Source: Bacillota bacterium (GTDB taxonomy: Bacteria > Bacillota > Limnochordia > Limnochordales > ZCTH02-B6). From it: 16,367 nt of DNA. This document shows positions 1-7,804 of this stretch, piece by piece. The DNA is taken from assembly GCA_017578085.1 (NCBI GenBank), contig PKQR01000037.1, positions 1 to 16,367 of the forward strand. Reading direction: 5' to 3'. The notes under the pieces are model-generated. The model had not been told where the DNA came from and ran no database searches. It saw only the letters and a program-made list of their open reading frames with translations. Each line of letters starts with the position of its first letter. Position 1 is the stretch's first letter. A program made the translations under genes and the position numbers.

Positions 1-64
1 GCAACCGGCCCGGCGGGGGTGCGGTGCCAATTCCTGCAGGATCCATTCCTGGGAGATGAGAGTG
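1..64 (+). promoter_or_regulatory. SAM-I (S-box) riboswitch aptamer, 3' part, cut by window start
   Basis: This is the 3' half of a SAM-I riboswitch. The hallmark blocks appear in order: GCAACC at the very start, GGTGCCAATTCCTGCAG at about 23-39, and GATGAGAG near the end. GCAACC and GGTGC form P3. CAGGA (37-41) pairs with TCCTG (47-51) as P4 with a five-base loop. GATGAG is the start of the P1 3' strand. The P1 5' strand, P2 and the kink-turn lie upstream of the window. The family binds S-adenosylmethionine and normally shuts off transcription of methionine/SAM genes, which fits the metK gene directly downstream. Identity is very likely; ligand response is inferred from the family. Confidence 0.93.
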
Positions 65-77
65 CTTGCGTCACTCT
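59..77 (+). promoter_or_regulatory. Candidate antiterminator hairpin of the SAM riboswitch
   Basis: AGAGTG (59-64) is perfectly complementary to CACTCT (72-77) with a seven-base loop. The left arm overlaps the P1 3' strand of the aptamer and the right arm abuts the terminator's 5' arm (79). This is the arrangement expected if ligand-free RNA forms this hairpin and SAM binding sequesters its left arm in P1. The mutually exclusive pairing cannot be completed here because the P1 5' strand is outside the window. Confidence 0.55.
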
Positions 78-78
78 G

Positions 79-109
79 CCTTCTTCCTGTGATGGACGAA
101 GGTTTTTTT
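79..109 (+). terminator. metK: Intrinsic terminator of the metK riboswitch
   Basis: CCTTC (79-83) pairs with GAAGG (98-102), and after a one-by-one mismatch TCC (85-87) pairs with GGA (94-96) around a six-base loop. A run of seven T follows (103-109). It lies between the aptamer and the metK ribosome binding site, as expected for a SAM-controlled premature terminator. Confidence 0.85.
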
Positions 110-157
110 GTTTGTCGGCAGGGGTAGCTTTTGTTTGGTTTGGAAAGGAGCACGGGC

Positions 158-1396
158 ATGACCAAATCCCACGCGCAGGCCGAAGTGAATCGGGTGGCTG
201 CAGCCGGCGGCCGGAGGTACCTCTTTACGTCCGAGTCGGTGACCGAGGGTCATCCGGACAAGATCTGCGACCAGATCTCCGACGCCATTCTGGACGCGAT
301 GTTGGCCCAGGACCCTTATTCCCGGGTGGCCTGCGAAACCGCCGTGACCACGGGGCTTGTGCTGGTGATGGGGGAGATCACCACCAAGGCCACCGTGGAC
401 ATTCCCAAGGTTGTGCGCAACACGATCCGTGAGATCGGCTACGACCGGGCCAAGTACGGTTTCGACGCGGACACCTGCGGGGTGCTGGTGGCCTTGGACG
501 AGCAGTCGCCCGACATCGCCATGGGCGTCGATAAGGCACTGGAGGCCCGCATGGGCGAAATGAGCGACGACGAGATCGAGGCCATCGGCGCGGGCGACCA
601 GGGGATCATGTTCGGCTATGCCGTGGATGAGACGCCCGAGCTGATGCCCGCACCCATCTCCCTGGCGCACAAGCTGGCGCGACGGCTGGCGTACGTGCGC
701 AAGCAGAAGATCCTGGACTACCTGCGCCCCGACGGGAAATCCCAGGTGACCATGGAGTACGAGAACGGCAAGCCCGTGCGGGTGGACACGGTGCTGATTT
801 CAACCCAGCACCGGGAAGGCATCGACCCCGAGCAGCTGCGCCACGACATCATCGAGCACGTCATCCGTCCGGTCATCCCGGAGGAGTGGCTGGAAAACAC
901 CCGGTTTCTGGTGAACCCGACCGGGAAGTTTGTGATCGGCGGGCCGCAGGGGGACTCGGGCCTCACTGGCCGCAAGATCATCGTGGACACGTACGGCGGC
1001 GCGGCCCGGCACGGGGGCGGCGCCTTCAGCGGCAAGGACCCGACCAAGGTCGACCGCTCGGCGGCGTATGCCGCCCGCTGGGTGGCCAAGAACGTGGTCG
1101 CGGCGGGACTCGCGACCCGCTGCGAGGTGCAACTGGCGTACGCCATCGGCGTCGCGCGGCCGGTTTCCATCATGGTGGAAACCTTCGGCACGAACCGGGT
1201 GCCCGAGGAGACCATCGTGAAGCTCATCCAGGAGCACTTTGACCTGCGGCCGGGGGCCATCATCCGGGACCTGGACCTGCGCCGGCCCATCTACCGGCAG
1301 GTGGCGGCTTACGGGCACTTCGGCCGGGATGACCTGGACCTGCCCTGGGAGCGGACGGACAGGGCCGCGGCGCTGCGGGCGGCCGCGGGGTTGTAA
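158..1396 (+). CDS. metK: S-adenosylmethionine synthetase
   Basis: This gene encodes methionine adenosyltransferase, a cytoplasmic enzyme making S-adenosylmethionine from methionine and ATP. The 412-residue length is near the usual 380-400. Family signatures are clear: FTSESVTEGHPDK near residues 25-37, GAGDQGIMFGYA near 145, and the phosphate-binding HGGGAFSGKDPTKVDRS near 285. The ATG at 158 is preferred because AAAGGAG (144-150) sits seven bases upstream; an upstream in-frame TTG at 131 has no ribosome binding site. The SAM-I riboswitch and terminator just upstream imply repression when SAM is plentiful. ahcY starts about 50 bases downstream and is likely cotranscribed. Identification is secure. 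Confidence 0.98.
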   Translation: MTKSHAQAEVNRVAAAGGRRYLFTSESVTEGHPDKICDQISDAILDAMLAQDPYSRVACETAVTTGLVLVMGEITTKATVDIPKVVRNTIREIGYDRAKYGFDADTCGVLVALDEQSPDIAMGVDKALEARMGEMSDDEIEAIGAGDQGIMFGYAVDETPELMPAPISLAHKLARRLAYVRKQKILDYLRPDGKSQVTMEYENGKPVRVDTVLISTQHREGIDPEQLRHDIIEHVIRPVIPEEWLENTRFLVNPTGKFVIGGPQGDSGLTGRKIIVDTYGGAARHGGGAFSGKDPTKVDRSAAYAARWVAKNVVAAGLATRCEVQLAYAIGVARPVSIMVETFGTNRVPEETIVKLIQEHFDLRPGAIIRDLDLRRPIYRQVAAYGHFGRDDLDLPWERTDRAAALRAAAGL

Positions 1397-1447
1397 GCGG
1401 GGCATTGAGACTGCAGGCTCGCAGGAGCTGTGAATGGAGGCAGCGCG

Positions 1448-2707
1448 TTGAGCATCGGCGATTGCAAGGACCGGTCCTTGGCCCTGGCCGGGAAGCAGCG
1501 CATCGAGTGGGCCGACGACAACATGCCCGTGCTCAAGGGGATCCGCGAGGAGTGGGAGAAGACGCGGCCCCTGGCCGGCGTGCGCATCGCCGCCTGCCTG
1601 CACGTGACGACGGAAACCGCGAACCTGATGCGGACGCTGAAAGCCGGCGGGGCGGAGGTGGCGCTGTGCGCGTCGAACCCGCTGAGCACCCAGGACGATG
1701 TGGCCGCGGCCCTCAATGAGGTGTACGGCATCCCGACGTTTGCCATCCGGGGCGAGGACGAGGAGACGTACTACGGCCACATCCGCTCGGTGCTGGCCAC
1801 GGGCCCGCAGGTGACCATGGATGACGGGGCGGACCTGGTGACGACGCTCCACGGCGAGCGGCAAGACCTGTTGCCCCAGATCATCGGCGGGACCGAGGAG
1901 ACGACCACGGGCGTCATTCGTCTGAAGGCCATGGAGCGCGACGGCTACCTGCGTTTCCCCGTGGTGGCCGTCAACGAAGCCCGCACCAAGCACATGTTTG
2001 ACAACCGCTACGGCACGGGGCAGTCCACCATCGACGGCATCCTGCGGGCGACCAACGCGTTGATTGCCGGTTCCACTTTCGTGGTGGTCGGCTACGGCTG
2101 GTGCGGCCGGGGCGTGGCGGCCAGGGCCCGGGGGATGGGTGCCGATGTGATCGTGGTCGAGGTTGACCCGTTGCGGGCCCTCGAGGCCGTCATGGACGGC
2201 TACCGGGTCATGCCCATGGAGAAGGCGGCGCCCCAGGGGCATTTCTTTGTGACGGTGACCGGAAACCGGGACGCCATCCGGGAAGAGCATTTCCGCGTCA
2301 TGCGGGACGGCGCCATTGTGGCCAACGCCGGGCACTTCGACGTGGAGATCAACATCCCGGCGCTGGCGGCGATGGCCCGCGAGCGGCGCCAGGTGCGGCC
2401 CAACGTGGAGGAGTTTGTGCTGGCGGACGGCCGGCGCATCCGGTTGCTGGCCGAGGGGCGGCTGGTTAACCTGGGCGCGGCCGAAGGCCACCCGGCGCAA
2501 GTCATGGACATGAGCTTCGCCAACCAGGCCTTGAGCGTAGCGTGGCTCGTGCAGCAGGCGGGGAAGCTCGAGCGCAGGGTGTACCCGGTGCCCGACGACA
2601 TCGACCGCGAGGTGGCCCGGCGCAAGCTGGCCAGCATGGGCATCGAGCTTGAGGAGCTCACGCCTGCGCAGCGGGAGTACCTCAACAGCTGGCAGTTCGG
2701 CACCTGA
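1448..2707 (+). CDS. ahcY: Adenosylhomocysteinase
   Basis: The product hydrolyses S-adenosylhomocysteine to adenosine and homocysteine, removing the inhibitory product of SAM-dependent methylation. It has about 419 residues, the short form typical of archaea and thermophilic bacteria. Visible motifs are LHVTTETANLM, CASNPLSTQDDVAAAL, the KHMFDNRYGTGQS segment that includes conserved active-site Lys and Asp, the NAD-binding GYGWCGRG near residue 215, and MSFANQALS near 352. I chose TTG at 1448 because GGAGG (1436-1440) lies seven bases before it; GTG at 1430 would add six residues but has its purine tract only two bases away. It follows metK by 51 bases and ends before a strong terminator, so metK-ahcY form a two-gene SAM-cycle operon, presumably both under the riboswitch. 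Confidence 0.97.
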   Translation: MSIGDCKDRSLALAGKQRIEWADDNMPVLKGIREEWEKTRPLAGVRIAACLHVTTETANLMRTLKAGGAEVALCASNPLSTQDDVAAALNEVYGIPTFAIRGEDEETYYGHIRSVLATGPQVTMDDGADLVTTLHGERQDLLPQIIGGTEETTTGVIRLKAMERDGYLRFPVVAVNEARTKHMFDNRYGTGQSTIDGILRATNALIAGSTFVVVGYGWCGRGVAARARGMGADVIVVEVDPLRALEAVMDGYRVMPMEKAAPQGHFFVTVTGNRDAIREEHFRVMRDGAIVANAGHFDVEINIPALAAMARERRQVRPNVEEFVLADGRRIRLLAEGRLVNLGAAEGHPAQVMDMSFANQALSVAWLVQQAGKLERRVYPVPDDIDREVARRKLASMGIELEELTPAQREYLNSWQFGT

Positions 2708-2789
2708 GCAAGAGCTGGCCGGCTGGGCGTGCTGGCATCGGTAGTTGTCAGCCAGCGACCCGGATAGCCGGAGGACGACGCTTGCAGTG

Positions 2790-2825
2790 GGGCCGGCGGC
2801 CAGACAGGCCGCCGGCCCTTCTTGT
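2790..2825 (+). terminator. Intrinsic terminator after ahcY
   Basis: A perfect 12-bp GC-only stem (2790-2801 with 2807-2818) closes a five-base loop AGACA and is followed by TTCTTGT. It lies about 80 bases after the ahcY stop and separates the metK-ahcY operon from the exported-protein cassette. The T tract is interrupted, but the stem is very strong. Confidence 0.85.
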
Positions 2826-3113
2826 CGCCATAGGGGCTGTCGCCGAACGGCCGCGGGTCGAGCAACGCCGAAGTTGTTGTTAGAGCGTCAGAGGTACTGC
2901 TTCAGCGCCCTTGCGTTTCCGTGGTTCGTGCAAAGTTTAGTATTTGTGAACTTGCGGCGGTCTTTCGACAGAGATCGACGCGCTGGGAACCGTCCGTATG
3001 CTACCCTCAAGCTAACCCCTATCCGCGTAACCACCATCTATCTTTCTTCTTGCGTTTTCCAAGCGACTTGTCTCCGACTCCCAATCGATGGCTGCACAGG
3101 AGGTAGCGGGCGC
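2826..3113 (+). promoter_or_regulatory. Intergenic region before the exported-protein cassette
   Basis: These 288 bases contain no convincing gene. The stretch from about 2870 to 3090 is visibly richer in A+T than its surroundings and must hold the promoter of the downstream cassette, because a strong terminator precedes it. A weak candidate is TTTCCG (2916-2921) and TAGTAT (2938-2943) with a 16-base spacer; I do not trust it. Open frames running through this region from 2745 and 2921 have no family-like sequence and cross the terminator or lack start signals. The last part carries AGGAGGT (3098-3104), the ribosome binding site of the next gene. Confidence 0.4.
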
Positions 3114-3692
3114 ATGCTGCGTGCAACCCGTGGCCGCCGCCCGCTGGTGGCGGCCTTTGCTTTCTTCCGGATTGGCAGCGTTGGCGTATTGGCCGGTCTC
3201 CTGGCGCTGTGGGGCACGGGACTGGCCCAAGCCAACCAGACGAGCACCACCACCGTTTCCTTTACGCTGGCGGAAGTCATCGAGGTGCTGAGCTGGCCCA
3301 GTGGTGCCGTCTCCCTGGCGGGCGCGCCAGACGAGGCGGTGATCAGCGCGCCACTGTCGTTCCGCGTCCGGGCAAACGCCCCATGGGGAATTTACATCCG
3401 CACTGATTGGGCCGATGGGAGGATGAGGGAGTACGACCCTAACGCTGGCGACTATGTCCCTTCTGGACGCTCCCTATCACGAGGGATCGAATGGGCGTTT
3501 GCGCCGAGCGGTCCGTGGGTGTCTGTGACAGGAGCCGACTTTCCTTTGGTAGAGGGCATGCCGCCCACGGGAGCCCAAGGGACCGTGGTCGAGTTTTACC
3601 TGCGCCAGACGACCACGTTCGAAGACGTGAGCCTGCCGGCGGGCAGGGAGTACCGCATCGTGCTCACTTACACCGCCGGGCTGGTGTACTAG
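3114..3692 (+). CDS. Exported beta-rich protein, possible pilin/coat-like subunit
   Basis: This encodes 192 residues. The start is ATG at 3114, with AGGAGGT nine bases upstream; the open frame extends further back but through a terminator. The N-terminus is a classic signal peptide: an Arg-rich start, a hydrophobic core (VGVLAGLLALWGTGLA) and a likely cut after AQA near residue 40. The mature part of about 150 residues is Thr/Val-rich and looks all-beta, with VRANAPWGIYIRTDW, IEWAF and a closing EYRIVLTYTA. No cysteine or membrane anchor is seen. This layout recalls small exported subunits such as spore-coat-U/DUF4402-like proteins, but I cannot assign a family. The next gene starts 14 bases after its stop, so it heads a three-gene operon. 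A structural-subunit role is inferred from neighbours. Confidence 0.8.
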   Translation: MLRATRGRRPLVAAFAFFRIGSVGVLAGLLALWGTGLAQANQTSTTTVSFTLAEVIEVLSWPSGAVSLAGAPDEAVISAPLSFRVRANAPWGIYIRTDWADGRMREYDPNAGDYVPSGRSLSRGIEWAFAPSGPWVSVTGADFPLVEGMPPTGAQGTVVEFYLRQTTTFEDVSLPAGREYRIVLTYTAGLVY

Positions 3693-3706
3693 GAGGGAGG
3701 CTGCTC

Positions 3707-4546
3707 ATGACGCTGTCACGTGTGCGACGGTGGGTGTGGATCTGGGCCGTCATGGCGGCCGCCCTGGCGGCGGCGCTGGCTGCGCCTGCTCAGGCGCAGG
3801 TGGTCGTGCGGCCCGCCCGCATCGAAGCGCAGGTGCAGGACGGCACAGAGCTGCCTCCCATTGAGGTCTCAAATCGCGGGCACGGCCCGGTACGCGTTGT
3901 GGCCTATACGGGATGGGGCGGTCACGATCTGCAGGGCATGCCCGTCTACCGGGACGATGCGGCGGCCCGGGCCGAAAGTTCCCGCTATGTGCGGCTGGAA
4001 CCCGATGAGCTGCATGTCGGGCCTGGAGAGACGGTACCGTTGCGGGCGACGGTGCACGTGCCGGACGGGTTTGCGGGCGGTTTGTATCCGGTGATTTTCC
4101 TCGAGGTTCATCCAGCGGACAGCCCTGACCTGGCTGGCGTCCAGGCAGTTCCCCGGATCGCGGTCATCACGCTGCTCACGGTGGGGGAGGGAACGGCGCA
4201 GGTGCGCCCGGAGGCGGCAGTGGTGCGGCCCGGACCCGGCGGCGGGACGCTGGAGGTGGCGGTGCGGGTCCGCAACGAGGGTGACGTGCACGCTCTCGCC
4301 GGGGGCAAGGTCACCATCACCGACGGCTCAGGCGCCGAAGTTGCCCGTATCCCCCTTGTCCCTGGATTGGTTCTGCCTGGCGCCGAGCGGGAGTTGGTGG
4401 CCCAATGGCTGCCGCCCGGCCCGGCCGGAGGTTCCTATGTGGCCACGGTGCGCCTCGAGGGGCCGGTGCCGGCGCCGCCCTTTGAGCTTGCTTTCACGCT
4501 GGATCCGGTGCCCGCGTTGGCCGGCGCGGGCGGAGCGGGGTGGTGA
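3707..4546 (+). CDS. Exported PapD-like (fimbrial chaperone-like) protein
   Basis: This encodes 279 residues starting at ATG 3707, six bases after the purine-rich AGGAGGGAGG (3691-3700). A signal peptide (RRWVWIWAVMAAALAAALA, cut near AQA at 30) is followed by two predicted Ig-like beta domains. The first has VRPARIEAQVQDG, PPIEVSNRG and PVRVVAYTGW, then SRYVRLEPDELHVGPGETVPLRA and GGLYPVIFLEV. This order matches the first domain of PapD-type periplasmic chaperones, including an Arg in the first strand. The second domain (about 165-265) has LEVAVRVRNEGDVHALAGGKV, like a CARDB or chaperone second domain. The C-terminus is a Pro/Gly/Ala tail, with no transmembrane anchor. The stop overlaps the next start by four bases, implying coupled translation. 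A chaperone role for the upstream small protein is inferred; a plain adhesion or scaffold protein is the alternative. Confidence 0.78.
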   Translation: MTLSRVRRWVWIWAVMAAALAAALAAPAQAQVVVRPARIEAQVQDGTELPPIEVSNRGHGPVRVVAYTGWGGHDLQGMPVYRDDAAARAESSRYVRLEPDELHVGPGETVPLRATVHVPDGFAGGLYPVIFLEVHPADSPDLAGVQAVPRIAVITLLTVGEGTAQVRPEAAVVRPGPGGGTLEVAVRVRNEGDVHALAGGKVTITDGSGAEVARIPLVPGLVLPGAERELVAQWLPPGPAGGSYVATVRLEGPVPAPPFELAFTLDPVPALAGAGGAGW

Positions 4547-7500
4547 GTGGCCGGATGGCCGCGGGCGGGCCTTTGGCCTCCGACCCTCCACGGCAGGCCC
4601 AGCGACCGTGGGCGGCGCGACGGGTGGCATCGAGGCCCAGGCTTTCGCTACGGCGACTGCCGTTCTCGCTGTTCCTGTTGCTCTTGCTGTTGCTGCTCCT
4701 ACCGCCCGCGCGGCCGGAAGCCTCGCCGCCCCTGGGCGGTGTTGCCCTGGCCGCGGCCATCGGTGTCAGCTTGGACGGTTTGACCGTCGACTTCGGCTCG
4801 GTGAGTCCGCTGGACGGGCCGCGGGTAGTGCGGCGCGCCGTACAGCTGGCGGTCGAGGCCGACGTGCCCTGGCATGTGACTGTGGCCGCGGCAGGAGATT
4901 TCGCCAGCGAAGCGGCGGGCACGCCGGCCTTGCCTGCGGCGCGCCTTGAATGGGCCCTTGAAGGCCTGCCGGACTATCCGTGGCGCCCTTTGAGTACGGT
5001 GCCTGCCGTGCTGGCGCAAGGGCCGGGCGGGGAGGGACCGGTGCTGCTGGCCTTGTCCTTTCGCCTGCAGGTGGGCTGGGACGACGCCCCGGCAACGGCG
5101 CCCTACCGCACGCAGTTGGTCTACACGGCTTCCCCTGGCGCCGCGCTGGCTGCCTCCTTCGCGCAGGCGCTGCCTGGCGCCCCGGGCGAACCCGTCCGCT
5201 TCGCCATCGGCTATTGGCTCCCGGGCGAAGGCAGCGTACCGGTCCGGATTCAGCTGGCCACGGCTGAGGGGGTGCCCGTCCGGACGGTTGTGCAACAGCA
5301 GACGGGCGGCCGCTGGCACACCTGGGAATGGGACGGCACCGACGACGCCGGCCAACCCCTCCCACCCGGGGTGTATTACTACACCGTCACCGGTCCGGAC
5401 GGCCAGCTCTTGGCCGCAGGGGCGTGCGTGCCGCCGGAGGTGAGCACAGCCCGATTGTCCAGCTTGGCCGTGCGCGCGTTTGAACCGTCGGAGCATGGCA
5501 CGCAGACAGAAAGCGCCCTTCCCCCGCTCGTCCTCGAGGCGGTCGCCCATCCGGACCAGGTGCAGGCGGGGGAGTGGCTGCGCCTCGAGTGGACGCTGGC
5601 CAACCCGGGCGCCGTCGCGGTGAGAGGGGTGAGGTTGGAGCTGAACTTGCCGGCTTGGCTGCGTCCCGTCGCTCCTGCAGCCGAGAAGATACCGGGTTAC
5701 ACTGGCTGGGCCATCGCTGTCGATGACCTGCCCGCCGGTGCAGTGCGTCGAGGGCACGTATGGATGGCGGTGGCACCGTTTGCACCGGAGGGGTCGTACC
5801 AAGTCTTCTTGACCGCTCGTGAGGCCGGCTCCTGGGCAGTGTTGTCCGAAACCGTCACGGTGCCTGTCAAGGTCACGCCGGGGTATTTTGCCGCGGGGCG
5901 GCTCGTCGCACGGGTCGTCCCCGCGGAGGCAGCTGCAAAAGGCATCGCCTTCCGGGTCGTAGGGGGCCCGCGCCTCGAGACCGACGAAACGGGGGTCCTG
6001 ACGTGGTCTGGGCGGCCGGGGTTGTACGTGCTTGTGCCGGAAGACAGCACTTTGCCTCCCGGATGGCACGCGCCACCCGTCCCGGTCCGCCTCGCTCCCG
6101 GTACCCTGACGTATGTCGAGATCCCACTGCTACCGGGCGAGCCGGAGACGGCGCCGGGGCAGGGGGCTTTGGCGGTCGAAGGGGGAGCCGGAGGAGTGCG
6201 GCTGGCTGCCGCATGGCGGACCGGAGATAGCGACCTGTGGCTCCACATCGACCCGGCCCGCGGGGCGTCCGGAACGACTGCCGGGGATGAGGCGGAACGC
6301 CCACCGGTGGCTGCCCAGCTCCTTCTTCCCCTCGGATGGCCGTGGTCCGGACCGTTGGCGATGTACATGGCCGGCCGACATGTCCAGGATGAGGAAAACA
6401 GCCAGGACAGCCGAGCTGGCCGCGACGGCCGACCTAAGTTGCACATGGCCCTCATGGCGGGCGCGGCCGCCTTCGCGGCGGATGAGGGAGAGACGCCGCA
6501 TGAGCCCTTGTGGGGACTGCATCTGGTCCGCGAGGGGGCAGCCGGCACCGCGGGGGTGCTGTGGGTCCATGGCGAAGGCGGTGGAGCGCCGGGCGACCTG
6601 CTTGGCGCCCACGGGCAGATGGAGCGCGGGCCCCTAAGAGTCGCGGTGCAGGGCCTTTGGCGGGCGGGGTTGAGCCTGGACAGCGCCAGCGCCTGGGGCG
6701 CGACCGCGGCCGTCCAGCTCGGCGCCGGCTGGCAGGTGGAGGGGACGTATCGTCTTGCCGGGCCGCAGTTCGCCGTCCCGTGGGTCCAGCAGCCGCGCTT
6801 TAGCGGCTGGTCGGTAGGACTCATCTGGCAGCCGCCGTCGGGAGCCGAGTGGCGGAGCACGGTGGGGCTGTCGGGCGGTGACGGCGTTGACCTAGAGCTC
6901 GCTGGCAGGGTCGGCGCGTGGGAGCTGCGGCAGCGGCTCGTGCTTGACGGGGAGTGGCGCCCGGCGACGGCCGTGGCGCTGCCGCTGCCCGGTTCAGGAT
7001 GGTGGCTTGGCCTGCGGGCCGAGGGCCAGGAACCGTTGCGCTGGACCATCGGCGGGCAGGCGGTCCGGTGGACGTGGTCGCTGCACGGAGGCGGCGCCGA
7101 CGAGGCGGAGGTACGCGCCGCAGGGCACCTGGAAGGACCTTGGAACACGCTCCTCCGGGCGCAAGGGGCGTGGCGGGCCGGGCATGGACAGCTCCTCGAC
7201 CGGATCGACGCGCGGCTCGAGCTAAGTCGCCCCATGTCAGACGGCAGCCTTTGGCGGGCGGAACTGCTCTGGCAGCCCGGCGGTACGGAAGCGCGTGCCG
7301 CAGCAGGGCTTGCGTGGCGCGCAGCCCCGGGTGGTGGACGTTGGACCGAGGTGGAGATCCGCTGGACGCGCGGCCAGGACGGGGAGACGAGGGACGCGCG
7401 CTTGAGCCGCCGCTGGAGCTTCCAGGACACGGGTGAAGCGACCGGGCAACTGCTGCTGCGGCAAGCCCGCCGCGACGGCGCGGGTGGGCTCTACAGCCTT

Positions 7501-7755
7501 CAAACAGCGGTTTCCTGGAGTCGTCCCGTGGCCGCCGGGTGGCACAGCACCACGGGCGTCCGCTGGTCCGTGCAGTGGCCAGAGACGATCGGGAGCATCT
7601 TCGTCGATACCGAGCTGGAACTGGGCATCGGGCAAGAATTGGACCCAGGTGTGCGGTGGACCGCCGGCTGGCGCTGGCCGCTGGGAACCGGTGCCGGGAG
7701 CGGCGGTCCGTACGTCCGCTTCGAGTGGCAAGGCGGGGCGAGCGCGGGCGATTGA
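4543..7755 (+). CDS. Large exported multidomain protein with predicted outer-membrane beta-barrel
   Basis: This encodes about 1070 residues. GTG at 4543 is chosen because it overlaps the upstream stop as GTGA and GGAG lies seven bases before it; GTG 4540 and ATG 4555 are alternatives. A long basic leader precedes a Leu-only signal core near residues 40-53. Then come a beta domain (about 65-205) resembling the small exported protein two genes upstream, with VPWHVTV, LEWAL and PYRTQLVYTA; a FlgD-type Ig domain (about 214-291) with WDGTDDAGQPLPPGVYYY; a CARDB/DUF11-like domain (about 325-450); and a prealbumin-like domain (about 450-532) with TDETG and LPPGW. Residues from about 540 to the end are a long series of alternating, Trp-rich amphipathic strands with short turns, ending PYVRFEW, as in an outer-membrane barrel. 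No helicase, protease or other enzyme motif is visible. It could be an usher-like secretion pore or an autonomous surface protein. Confidence 0.78.
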   Translation: MSGRMAAGGPLASDPPRQAQRPWAARRVASRPRLSLRRLPFSLFLLLLLLLLLPPARPEASPPLGGVALAAAIGVSLDGLTVDFGSVSPLDGPRVVRRAVQLAVEADVPWHVTVAAAGDFASEAAGTPALPAARLEWALEGLPDYPWRPLSTVPAVLAQGPGGEGPVLLALSFRLQVGWDDAPATAPYRTQLVYTASPGAALAASFAQALPGAPGEPVRFAIGYWLPGEGSVPVRIQLATAEGVPVRTVVQQQTGGRWHTWEWDGTDDAGQPLPPGVYYYTVTGPDGQLLAAGACVPPEVSTARLSSLAVRAFEPSEHGTQTESALPPLVLEAVAHPDQVQAGEWLRLEWTLANPGAVAVRGVRLELNLPAWLRPVAPAAEKIPGYTGWAIAVDDLPAGAVRRGHVWMAVAPFAPEGSYQVFLTAREAGSWAVLSETVTVPVKVTPGYFAAGRLVARVVPAEAAAKGIAFRVVGGPRLETDETGVLTWSGRPGLYVLVPEDSTLPPGWHAPPVPVRLAPGTLTYVEIPLLPGEPETAPGQGALAVEGGAGGVRLAAAWRTGDSDLWLHIDPARGASGTTAGDEAERPPVAAQLLLPLGWPWSGPLAMYMAGRHVQDEENSQDSRAGRDGRPKLHMALMAGAAAFAADEGETPHEPLWGLHLVREGAAGTAGVLWVHGEGGGAPGDLLGAHGQMERGPLRVAVQGLWRAGLSLDSASAWGATAAVQLGAGWQVEGTYRLAGPQFAVPWVQQPRFSGWSVGLIWQPPSGAEWRSTVGLSGGDGVDLELAGRVGAWELRQRLVLDGEWRPATAVALPLPGSGWWLGLRAEGQEPLRWTIGGQAVRWTWSLHGGGADEAEVRAAGHLEGPWNTLLRAQGAWRAGHGQLLDRIDARLELSRPMSDGSLWRAELLWQPGGTEARAAAGLAWRAAPGGGRWTEVEIRWTRGQDGETRDARLSRRWSFQDTGEATGQLLLRQARRDGAGGLYSLQTAVSWSRPVAAGWHSTTGVRWSVQWPETIGSIFVDTELELGIGQELDPGVRWTAGWRWPLGTGAGSGGPYVRFEWQGGASAGD

Positions 7756-7804
7756 CCCCAGGTGAGCTCGGAGAAACGGACAGGCGAGCGGGCGCAGCGG
7801 GCGC

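Noticed and set aside
800..2500. 566-residue open frame on the minus strand across metK/ahcY
   Set aside because: It lies wholly antisense to two secure enzyme genes, is His/Arg/Gly-rich as expected from GC-rich antisense frames, and has no start signal.
2745..3113. 123-residue N-terminal extension of the small exported protein
   Set aside because: It would run through the ahcY terminator, lacks a ribosome binding site and would bury the signal peptide; ATG 3114 has AGGAGGT at good spacing.
5697..7430. 577-residue minus-strand open frame opposite the barrel gene
   Set aside because: Composition is Ser/Pro/Arg-rich low complexity with no recognisable fold, and the plus-strand frame has a signal peptide and coherent domains.
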